From NCBI GenBank assembly GCA_016783225.1, contig JADHWZ010000004.1:1-26564 (forward strand): DNA of 26,564 nt, written 5' to 3'. This stretch comes from Dehalococcoidia bacterium. Its GTDB lineage: Bacteria; Chloroflexota; Dehalococcoidia; GIF9; UBA5620. The position numbers were made by a program, and so were the translations under genes. Every line of letters starts with the position of its first letter. The stretch's first letter is position 1. Below, one piece after another: positions 7,495 through 13,482 of this stretch. The notes under the pieces are model-generated. The model searched no databases. It was given only the letters and a program-made list of their open reading frames with translations, and was not told the origin of the DNA.

Positions 7495-7715
7495 TGCCTC
7501 AGTTGGGACCCATAAAACGTGAGGATCTGATTAGATATCTCAGGGTTTTGGGGTTTGAGGGTCCCTTCTCCGGCAGGAAACACCAATTCATGGCCAAAGG
7601 TGAGATTACCTTGCGCCTCCCTAATCCTCATCAAACAGATATCGGACTTGAACTGCTGTCTAGAATACTCAAGCAAGCCAGGGTCCATAGAGCCACCTGG
7701 CAAAGCTTGGAGTAA
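7494..7715 (+). CDS. hicA: HicA-family mRNA interferase toxin
   Basis: A 73-aa double-stranded RNA-binding-fold toxin that cleaves mRNA when free of HicB. KREDLIRYLRVLGFEGPFSGRKHQFMAKG gives the first helix and the beta-hairpin with the catalytic histidine H30 in the G-x-K-H position. ITLRLPNPH and GLELLSRILKQARV correspond to the remaining strand and final helix. The GTG start at 7494 overlaps the hicB stop, so the two are translationally coupled. The catalytic His and full length suggest an active toxin rather than a remnant. After the stop, repeat DNA begins within about 50 bp. Confidence 0.88.
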   Translation: MPQLGPIKREDLIRYLRVLGFEGPFSGRKHQFMAKGEITLRLPNPHQTDIGLELLSRILKQARVHRATWQSLE

Positions 7716-7764
7716 CAGGCACGAAGCCTTCGATCTCCTGACCCAAAGCCAGGAAAAGGCACGT

Positions 7765-7954
7765 TCAGGCGCGTCGATTGCGTGGCCCTTACCCGTAGGT
7801 GGGTGACTGGCGCAGGCAATGCAAAATGTAAAAGCTAAAATGGAAAAGGGCACCAAGGGACCACGGCAAACCCAAAAGAAGACCTTTACATTGTTACTTG
7901 TCATTTTGGTTTTTGGTTTAGGTCACGTAGGAGTCACCTGCCCACAGGTGACCC
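7765..7954. repeat. Composite element: hairpin, AT-rich core, hairpin (copy 2, inverted)
   Basis: This is the reverse complement of the arrangement at 5663-5843: TTCAGGCGCGTCGATTGCG, a degenerate A' hairpin, an AT-rich core with TTACTTGTCATTTT, then GGTTTAGGTCACGTAGGAG and the A hairpin. The ends are better conserved than the core. Confidence 0.75.
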
Positions 7955-7979
7955 TATGTCCCGGTTTGAACAGCCCCTA

Positions 7980-8002
7980 GCGAGGCTGAAGCCTCGCACT
8001 AC
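7980..8002 (-). repeat. GTAG-foot hairpin, family D
   Basis: Stem GCGAGGC (7980-7986) with GCCTCGC (7991-7997) and CTAC at 7999-8002. On the minus strand this reads GTAG followed by the hairpin. The trailing ACATGTT is shared with the copies at 9689 and 13089. Confidence 0.75.
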
Positions 8003-8034
8003 ATGTTTTGCTCCACTCAGGGCTCCGACTATTC

Positions 8035-8066
8035 CACGTAGGAGTCACCTGCCCACAGGTGACCCT
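8035..8066 (+). repeat. GTAG/GGAG-foot hairpin, family A
   Basis: CACGTAGGAG followed by stem TCACCTG/CAGGTGA with loop CCCA. GTAG is at 8038-8041 and GGAG at 8041-8044. Same element as the copies near 7927, 8938, 9144, 9438, 13353 and 13400. Confidence 0.85.
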
Positions 8067-8122
8067 GTGGCCCCGACTATGCTGGCATGGAAAAGAGCCG
8101 CTCCACCAGTACCAAATTCCTA

Positions 8123-8151
8123 TTTACGTCGCCCGCGCTTAGGCATATAAT
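8123..8151 (+). promoter_or_regulatory. Promoter of the transglutaminase-like gene
   Basis: TTTACG (8123-8128) and TATAAT (8146-8151), a perfect -10, are spaced 17 bp apart and sit 49 bp ahead of the ATG at 8200. Confidence 0.65.
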
Positions 8152-8199
8152 CGAGGTAACACAAGGCACTGCCATTAGCGCAAAGAGCAGGTTATACAG

Positions 8200-8880
8200 A
8201 TGAAAGAACCAACCCGGGTTTCAATGTTGCCGGTCTTTCTGCTGCTCCTTATTGGTGGCCTGGCGGCGTTATGGGCGCTGGCCTCTTACTCGCCGGGCAC
8301 TGACAGCTCAGGGGTATCACTTCTGGGTTTGCTGAACGTCGCGCCACAGGCAGAACACGTCACGCAGCACACAAATGAACAACCCACGTGCGCCTTCGAT
8401 GATGAAAAGGGCTGGGTAGGACACTGTAGAGCGCTGAACGGAGGCGGAGCGGTCCGCCTCGTCAACAACCCCGATGCCAAGAACTTCAGCTTTGCCGAGC
8501 TGAAGTCATTCATCCTTGAAGACAACACCAATCAGCTAAGGTACCTGGCCGGAATGAGGAAGTGTACGGACTTCGCCGAGGCGCTGCACAACAACGCGGA
8601 AGTGGCCGGCATCAGGGCCGCCTATGTAGCTGTTTCGTTCAAAGGTGGGGGAACCGGACACGCTCTCAACGCCTTCCAGACCACGGACGAGGGGCTTCTA
8701 TATGTCGACTGCACGGGACCACTGGGAGAAGACGTTGCCAACAGTGACCGGTTTGACCGGATAGCCCATATCGAGGAAGGCAAGACATACAAGAGCCTGG
8801 AGATAACATATTACCCCAAGGTGGCCTGCGGCGCTTTCTGGCACCAGAGCGTTGTGGAGAAGGTGGAGATATACTGGTGA
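8200..8880 (+). CDS. Exported, membrane-anchored transglutaminase-like (papain-fold) protein
   Basis: A 226-aa protein. An N-terminal hydrophobic segment (about 9-29, PVFLLLLIGGLAALWALA) acts as signal anchor, and a low-complexity linker runs to about 60. The C-terminal domain has the Cys-His-Asp order of the transglutaminase-like fold: C122 in RKCTDFAEALHNNAEVAG, H154 in GTGHALNAF and D170 in LLYVDCTG. Family members act as cysteine proteases, amidases or cross-linkers, and the substrate cannot be predicted here. Two further cysteine pairs (C64/C76, C171/C210) may form disulfides outside the cell. It has its own promoter and no operon partner, and stands in repeat DNA between hicBA and the end of the pilus operon. 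The ribosome binding site is weak (AGCAGG). Confidence is good for fold and location, low for function. Confidence 0.7.
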   Translation: MKEPTRVSMLPVFLLLLIGGLAALWALASYSPGTDSSGVSLLGLLNVAPQAEHVTQHTNEQPTCAFDDEKGWVGHCRALNGGGAVRLVNNPDAKNFSFAELKSFILEDNTNQLRYLAGMRKCTDFAEALHNNAEVAGIRAAYVAVSFKGGGTGHALNAFQTTDEGLLYVDCTGPLGEDVANSDRFDRIAHIEEGKTYKSLEITYYPKVACGAFWHQSVVEKVEIYW

Positions 8881-8931
8881 CAAACCGGGCCACAAATCGG
8901 AAACACGAGCGCTTATTCCGAGAATAGATTT

Positions 8932-9137
8932 CCACCTAGGAGTCACCTGCCCACAGGTGACCCTGCCCGGGGGTACAAACCGGCTAGATTGGAGCATCAG
9001 CTCCAATCATGCCCAGAGGCGGTGCTCCAGGCTACAGCCCGTAGCATTGTTATCTTGGGACGTTAGAATCTAGGCGGTTATTGGTGAGGTCAGGTCTGGG
9101 GCCTGACACTCACCAAAGCCTGTTTAGCAACTGTCTT
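8932..9137. repeat. 205-bp hairpin block, direct repeat copy 1
   Basis: Contains a family A hairpin, a family B double hairpin (8984-9035), GGGACGTTAGAATCTAGGCGG and a family C hairpin (9089-9107), then CACTCACCAAAGCC. Matches 9433-9636 with scattered substitutions. In this B copy one stem has two adjacent changes that both give G-U pairs, so the fold is kept. Confidence 0.85.
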
Positions 9138-9138
9138 T

Positions 9139-9242
9139 CCACGTAGGAGTCACCTGCCCACAGGTGACCCTGCCCGGGGATACAAACCGGGTAGATTGGA
9201 GCATCGGCTCCAATCATGCCTGGAGCGGATGCTCCAGGCTAC
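9139..9242. repeat. Family A hairpin plus family B 52-bp double hairpin
   Basis: CACGTAGGAG and hairpin A, then GCCCGGGGATACAAACCGG, then the 52-bp GTAG...CTAC unit at 9191-9242 with both stems intact. It repeats only the first half of the neighbouring 205-bp blocks. Confidence 0.85.
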
Positions 9243-9317
9243 CCCTAGTTTCATAATTCGCTGGTGGGCATGTCCCCATGTCCGTTTGTCTAGAAAACCG
9301 CCCACCTGTGCCAAGAG

Positions 9318-9431
9318 GTGCGAAAACCCAGCGCCACCGTCACCATCCTTCAGATCTGACTTAACCTGCAGCCCACGAGGTCCACCTACCCAACTGACTT
9401 TCCCTGCACTCCGCCGGCGAGCTTCTCCACT
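9318..9431 (-). pseudogene. Duplicated 3' end of pilT
   Basis: These 114 bp match 9791-9904 at a constant offset of 473 bp with only a few differences. The matching part covers the last 15 codons and stop of pilT (minus strand, ending GKSVG-stop here against GKSVA-stop in the gene) plus 68 bp of 3' flank. It has no start and is not a gene. It marks a past tandem duplication. Confidence 0.85.
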
Positions 9432-9432
9432 C

Positions 9433-9636
9433 ACCTAGGAGTCACCTGCCCACAGGTGACCCTGCCCGGGGTACAAACCGGGTAGATTGGAGCATCGGCT
9501 CCAATCATGCCTGGAGCGGATGTTCCAGGCTACAGCCCGTAACATTGTTATCTCGGGACGTTAGAATCTAGGCGGCTATTGGTTAGGTCAGGTCTGGGGC
9601 CTGACACTCACCAAAGCCCGGTTAGCAACTGTCTTA
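9433..9636. repeat. 205-bp hairpin block, direct repeat copy 2
   Basis: Direct repeat of 8932-9137: hairpin A, a family B 52-bp unit at 9482-9533 (one stem base changed, GTTCC for GCTCC), GGACGTTAGAATCTAGGCGG and hairpin C at 9587-9605. Confidence 0.85.
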
Positions 9637-9688
9637 CAAGGATTTAGATATCAGGGTTTTTGATTTGCCGCGCTACCCCTCTGGCCCC

Positions 9689-9712
9689 GACGAGGCTAAA
9701 GCCTCGCACTAC
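9689..9712 (-). repeat. GTAG-foot hairpin, family D
   Basis: CGAGGC/GCCTCG stem (9691-9706) with CTAC at 9709-9712 and then ATGTTCTGCTCC. The minus strand reads GTAG at the hairpin foot. Confidence 0.75.
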
Positions 9713-9858
9713 ATGTTCTGCTCCGCTCCCGCTTCGCTCCACTCAGAGGTTCGGCTCATCGCAATGCCACCCGCCTGCTTCTACCAACAAGTGAGAAAAC
9801 CCAGCGCCACCGTCACCCTCCTTCAGGTCTGACTTAGCCTGCAGCCCACGAGGTCCAC

Positions 9859-10935
9859 CTACGCAACTGACTTTCCCTGCACTCCGCCGGCGAGCTTCTC
9901 CACTTCGTCAATCTCCTGGCAGTAGGCCAGCACGGCATCCCAGTCGATTATGCCCCTGCGGTAGAGGCTGACCAGCGCGTCGTCCAGTGTCTGCATCCCC
10001 AGTTGGCCATGGGTGCGGATGGTGTTGGACAGGAGATAGGTCTTACCATCGCGGATCAGGTTTCTTACCGCCGGATTGGCCAGCATGATTTCCACGGCAG
10101 CCACCCGGCCACCGGTCTTTTTCGGCACCAGCGCCTGGCACAGGACCCCCACCAGCAGCGAAGCCAGCCTCGCCTGGGCCATGGGGCGCTCATGCGGCGG
10201 GAAAAGGTCGACAATCCTCTCCACCGATTGGGCAGAGCTGGGAGCATGGCCGGTCGACAGGATGAGATGCCCCGTCTCAGCTATGGTCAGCACCGCAGAA
10301 GCGGTTTCCAGGTCCCTCATCTCGCCCACCAGGATAACGTCGGGGTCCTGGCGAAGCACGTGTCTCAGGGCGGTGGCAAAAGACAGGGTGTCAACCGCCA
10401 GCTGCCGCTGGGAGACAGCACATTTGATGTTCGGATGAATATACTCCACCGGGTCCTCAATAGTAACCAGGAAACGGCGCTCCGTCTCGTTCAGGTGTTG
10501 AATCATAGCGGCCAGCGTCGTGCTTTTGCCCGAGCCGGTAGGACCGGTAACTACAATCAGCCCCCTGGGCTTCATAATCAGGTCTTTGCATATCTGGGGC
10601 AAACCCAGGTCATCCACAGTCGGTATGACCGGCGACAGAAGGCGAAAAGCCAGGCTGATGGTCCCCTGTTGCTGGCTGGCGTTGCACCTCATGGGCCCGC
10701 CTCCTGGCACGGTGCTGGCGAAGTCCAGCTCCAGGTCACGGCTGAACATCTCCCGTTGCTGCGGCGTAGTCACCTGCAAAAAGGCCTGGCTTATGTCCTC
10801 AGCGGTCAGCTCCTGGGTATCTTCCATCGGACGCAGCGCGCCATCGATGCGCAGCAACGGCTGGCAGGAAGCCAGCAGGTGCAAGTCTGAGGCGCCTTTG
10901 CTCTTGGCCTGGCTAAGTAACTCGTGAATCTCCAT
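9859..10935 (-). CDS. pilT: PilT-family pilus retraction ATPase
   Basis: A 358-aa hexameric secretion ATPase that powers pilus disassembly at the cytoplasmic face. Walker A GPTGSGKSTT (131-140), Asp box TIEDPVEY (158-165), Walker B DPDVILVGEMRD (197-208), His box AETGHLILSTGH (219-230), and the PilT-specific C-terminal AVRNLIRDGKTY (289-300) are all present; the last separates it from PilB. The His-box end STGHAPSS differs from the usual TLHTN/TLHTSSA. I chose the ATG at 10933-10935 (MEIHELLSQAKSKGASDLHL, the typical PilT start, GAGG upstream); the frame is open 90 bases further but that stretch is unlike PilT and overlaps the previous gene. Last gene of the pilus operon, 41 bp after the PilMN gene. 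Its final codons are duplicated at 9318-9431. Confidence 0.93.
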   Translation of the reverse strand: MEIHELLSQAKSKGASDLHLLASCQPLLRIDGALRPMEDTQELTAEDISQAFLQVTTPQQREMFSRDLELDFASTVPGGGPMRCNASQQQGTISLAFRLLSPVIPTVDDLGLPQICKDLIMKPRGLIVVTGPTGSGKSTTLAAMIQHLNETERRFLVTIEDPVEYIHPNIKCAVSQRQLAVDTLSFATALRHVLRQDPDVILVGEMRDLETASAVLTIAETGHLILSTGHAPSSAQSVERIVDLFPPHERPMAQARLASLLVGVLCQALVPKKTGGRVAAVEIMLANPAVRNLIRDGKTYLLSNTIRTHGQLGMQTLDDALVSLYRRGIIDWDAVLAYCQEIDEVEKLAGGVQGKSVA

Positions 10936-10976
10936 CTCTCTATACCTCGTCTCCTGCTCGAACAGGTCGAAAAGCG

Positions 10977-12464
10977 CTACTCCGCCTCTCCCTCCTGCAC
11001 GTCTGTGGCCAGGCTGAAATTCCACTCATTATATTCCACTTCCCCCATACTTAGTAGTACCACATTGGCGAACCTGTCACTATCTCTCAAGCCACGTGCA
11101 TAACCCAAGACCGTCTCTTCGTCCGGAGCGGTCCCTTCTATTAACGTCCTGACAAGCATTGTCACTTCTGTACTTTCCGCCCCAACCTGCGTTATCTGCG
11201 TCTCCACCTCTATCTCTACATCCCGGCTATAGCTGACAGACAACAGGTCAACCGTGGCTGGCAGCAGGCTGGTCACCTTGCTCAGGTCGCCGTTCACCTT
11301 TGCTCGCTGCGCCTCACACTCCTGGAGCGGCTGCTCGAAGACATCACGGACAACCCTGAGTTCATCAACATCCGCCTGCAGTCCCTCAAGCTTGGCCTGG
11401 GTCCCCTGCCTGATTTCAATCTCCACGTGGGCCTTATCCACCTCAGCCTGGAGGCGCGAAGTCTCCCTGGCTTGACTATGCGTCAGCACAGCCAGCGGGA
11501 CAAGCACAGCAACGGCAGCCAGGACGAATATCCAGGAAACAACCTCCATAATGGGACGGCCCTTCGGCAGATAAGCTTCGGGCAGGACGTTCACGCTCAC
11601 CCGCAGCAGGCTGACGCCGACTTTGACCTCCTGGAGAGCTAACCCGACATTCACTGCATACTCACCAGCATCAAAGCCCTCGGGGTAGGACAACCACTCG
11701 GGTAGCGGCTTGGCACGATAGCCCAATGCCTCCGCCAGCAGCTCCCTCAATTCCCCACCGAGGAAAAGAGCTACATCCTGAGCGATGGGGCTTTCCCTGT
11801 GGCCTGAGTTGTAGAAGGTCACAGTCCTGTCCAGCTCCTCCTTTATTACCCCCACCTTATCCGACGCAGACATGTCTCCGGCAGGGAAAGTCAGGCTGCG
11901 CAGCAATTGGGTAATACCGTCCACGGTGACCACGATATCAAAGGCGGTTGGCTGGACATTGACTATTATGGCATCTTTTTCATCGGCAACCCGGGCCAAA
12001 GCCAGGGGTCTCACGTCCATGAATTGACACTCAAGCCCTGCCTGGCGCAGTGTCTCCAACATGGCATCGATGGTGTTGCGCGGCAACCCAACCAGGCACA
12101 TGACAGTCTCCACATCTGAGGTCGTTATTGCCTGCCATGATGTATGAAGCTCGGCCAGCGGTACCGGCGTGACCCGTTCCATCTCGTGCCTGGCTGCCTC
12201 CCCCAGCATTGCCTTCGGCAACTTGGGTAGGCTGGCTACACGATATATGGAATGGACACCGCTGACAGCAGCCGCCGCCCGGTTTTCCTCCACACCGTGC
12301 TCCGCCATAAGCTCCCTGATTCGCTGGCCAACCGTGGCTGTATCGGTAACAACACCGTCTTCCACAAGCCCGGGTTCCAGCGGCAGGCTAGCCGCCGTCT
12401 CCACGCTCCTCCCCTTGACCACCATCATCTTGATACAGGTATCTTCAATATCCAGAGTTACCAT
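10977..12464 (-). CDS. PilM-PilN fusion, type IV pilus assembly inner-membrane platform protein
   Basis: A 495-aa protein joining two pilus proteins that are usually separate. Residues 1-285 are an actin-like PilM domain (VTLDIEDTCIKMMVVKG at the start, then VNVQPTAFDIVVTVDG and the LFLGGELRELL nucleotide-fold segment). At 291-302 VNVLPEAYLPKG is the PilM-binding N-terminal motif of PilN. It is followed by a membrane helix (308-328), a coiled coil (about 330-395) and a C-terminal extracytoplasmic alpha/beta domain. PilM normally docks PilN's tail in the cytoplasm, so fusion fixes a 1:1 complex. The start ATG overlaps the pilO-like stop by one base (TAATG). The PilM signature GLDIGSSSIK is degenerate, so nucleotide binding is uncertain. 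Confidence 0.88.
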   Translation of the reverse strand: MVTLDIEDTCIKMMVVKGRSVETAASLPLEPGLVEDGVVTDTATVGQRIRELMAEHGVEENRAAAAVSGVHSIYRVASLPKLPKAMLGEAARHEMERVTPVPLAELHTSWQAITTSDVETVMCLVGLPRNTIDAMLETLRQAGLECQFMDVRPLALARVADEKDAIIVNVQPTAFDIVVTVDGITQLLRSLTFPAGDMSASDKVGVIKEELDRTVTFYNSGHRESPIAQDVALFLGGELRELLAEALGYRAKPLPEWLSYPEGFDAGEYAVNVGLALQEVKVGVSLLRVSVNVLPEAYLPKGRPIMEVVSWIFVLAAVAVLVPLAVLTHSQARETSRLQAEVDKAHVEIEIRQGTQAKLEGLQADVDELRVVRDVFEQPLQECEAQRAKVNGDLSKVTSLLPATVDLLSVSYSRDVEIEVETQITQVGAESTEVTMLVRTLIEGTAPDEETVLGYARGLRDSDRFANVVLLSMGEVEYNEWNFSLATDVQEGEAE

Positions 12465-13198
12465 TACGGCTCCTCACTGACTTCATAATGAAATACATCG
12501 ATTATGACCGTGCCTGTGTCCTCCTCCCCCTCCACAACAGCCACCAGCATATAGACTTCTCGCAACTGGCACGCGGGGAGCCTGTCGTCCAGAGCCAGGA
12601 TGAAGTTCTGGAACTTGGGCACCTGCCCCTTGAGGTCGATCACGAAGGTCGTTACCGGCCACGCAATTGCATCCTCCCCTTCCCCAATCGTCCACTGGTA
12701 TCTTGCCTGTTGCGTCACCGTTACATCTATGTCATTATCTTCAGCCAGCCCAAGCAGGGTGTCGATGATTTCAGGCGCCTGCGCTGGAGCAGGAAACTGC
12801 TCTCTGGCCACCTCCGTCTCAGCCTCGATCTGGCTTATCTCCGCCTCCAACTCCTCCTTTTGTGTCATTGGCGCCGCCAGTATTGTCTCGAGCAGCGAAA
12901 GCTCGCGCTCCAGCCCAGACTGTCTCGCTGGCTGCTGCAGATAAATCATCGATAGCATAACGAAGAGAATGAGGAAGATGCCCACCAGCAACGCGAACTG
13001 GCTCACCCTGCCCATCTTGGGCAGCCTATCGAGAAAACCCCTTTTCTGTTCCGGTTCCTCAGGTTGAATCACTTGTGTTGTCCGTTGCTCACCAGGCGGG
13101 GCGAAGCCCCGCACCACATGTTCTAGTGTAGCATCTTCGGTAGCCAAAACCAATATGGGGTGGCTTTCCCCAATCCGTGAGTCCAGCTTCGAAAGCAC
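12464..13198 (-). CDS. PilO-like pilus assembly protein
   Basis: A 244-aa bitopic protein. It has a cytoplasmic N-terminus (1-65), a membrane helix (about 66-87, FALLVGIFLILFVMLSMIYL), a coiled coil (about 95-135, SLLETILAAPMTQKEELEAE) and a C-terminal ferredoxin-like domain. The C-terminal part PKFQNFILALDDRLPACQLREVYM is typical of PilO, which pairs with PilN in the periplasm-equivalent space. It overlaps the PilMN start by one base. The frame starts at a GTG (13196-13198) with GAGG close ahead. Residues 25-37 (LEHVVRGFAPPGE) are encoded by a family D hairpin repeat that stays in frame. A start downstream of the repeat (GTG for V43 or ATG for M62) is possible but lacks a good ribosome binding site, so the exact N-terminus is unsure. 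Confidence 0.85.
   Translation of the reverse strand: MLSKLDSRIGESHPILVLATEDATLEHVVRGFAPPGEQRTTQVIQPEEPEQKRGFLDRLPKMGRVSQFALLVGIFLILFVMLSMIYLQQPARQSGLERELSLLETILAAPMTQKEELEAEISQIEAETEVAREQFPAPAQAPEIIDTLLGLAEDNDIDVTVTQQARYQWTIGEGEDAIAWPVTTFVIDLKGQVPKFQNFILALDDRLPACQLREVYMLVAVVEGEEDTGTVIIDVFHYEVSEEP
13089..13129. repeat. Family D hairpin inside the pilO-like reading frame
   Basis: The plus strand has GCGGGGC-GAA-GCCCCGC, then ACCACATGTTCT, matching the intergenic copies at 15204 (CGGGGC-TGAA-GCCCCG, CTACATGT) and 9691 (CTACATGTTCT). The foot tetranucleotide is GTGG instead of GTAG. It lies within codons about 24-38 of the pilO-like gene and keeps the frame open. Confidence 0.75.
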
Positions 13199-13238
13199 CG
13201 CCTCGTGGGTGACTGCATGTCACACGACATAGACACAC

Positions 13239-13285
13239 AGAGAGATTGCTTCGTCGCTCACGCTCCTCGCAAAGACAGCCGAGTG
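13239..13285. repeat. Family G repeat
   Basis: GAGATTGCTTCGTCGCTCACGCTCCTCGCAAAGACAGCC-type sequence. Same family as 25152-25239 and, inverted, 21210-21297. Such sequences recur in many bacterial genomes and give false ORFs in translation. Confidence 0.75.
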
Positions 13286-13352
13286 TCGTTGCGAGTCCTT
13301 CGCCGCTGTCATTCTGAAGGAGCACCGCAATGGACGGATTGTACCGGTCTGA

Positions 13353-13430
13353 GGGTCACCTGTGGGCAGGTGACTCCTACGTGGAATCAACGCGCCTGAG
13401 GGTCACCTGTGGGCAGGTGACTCCCACGTG
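13353..13430. repeat. Two tandem family A hairpins
   Basis: Copies at 13353-13384 (foot GTAG on the minus strand) and 13400-13430 (foot GTGG), both with GGAG directly at the stem, separated by AATCAACGCGCCTGA. Confidence 0.85.
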
Positions 13431-13482
13431 AATTGAATATTGAAAGGGGTTTTCACACAGTCTGACATATCCCTACCTGCTG

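Larger units (their letters stand above)
7716..8122. other. Repeat-filled intergenic region after hicBA
   Basis: No gene is credible here. It contains the inverted composite element (7765-7954), a family D hairpin (7980-8002) and a family A hairpin (8035-8066), then about 55 bp of unique DNA leading to the promoter at 8123. Confidence 0.75.
8881..9858. other. 1-kb repeat cluster between the transglutaminase-like gene and pilT
   Basis: No functional gene is seen. The region is an imperfect tandem duplication. Unit 1 (8932-9431) and unit 2 (9433-9904) each begin with the same roughly 205-bp hairpin block and end with the same 114-bp block containing the 3' end of pilT. The middles differ: 9139-9317 has an extra hairpin A plus B pair, and 9637-9790 has an AT-rich remnant plus a family D hairpin. 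Confidence 0.8.
13199..13482. other. Repeat-filled gap between the PilX-like and pilO-like genes
   Basis: A family G repeat (13239-13285) and two family A hairpins (13353-13384, 13400-13430), with short unique pieces between them. No promoter for the downstream pilO-pilMN-pilT genes was recognised. Transcription may read through from upstream. Confidence 0.7.

Noticed and set aside
8932..9636. Evenly recurring palindromes considered as a CRISPR array
   Set aside because: Units are 52-205 bp, the spacing is irregular, the intervening DNA is itself repeated, and no cas gene is near. The GTAG-foot hairpin reading fits better.
10003..10890. 295-aa open frame on the plus strand
   Set aside because: Lies wholly antisense to pilT, whose motifs are unmistakable. 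The frame has no recognisable domain and no ribosome binding site.
10936..11025. N-terminal extension of pilT by 30 codons
   Set aside because: Overlaps the PilMN gene end, is unlike PilT, and the internal ATG has a ribosome binding site and the family-typical start.
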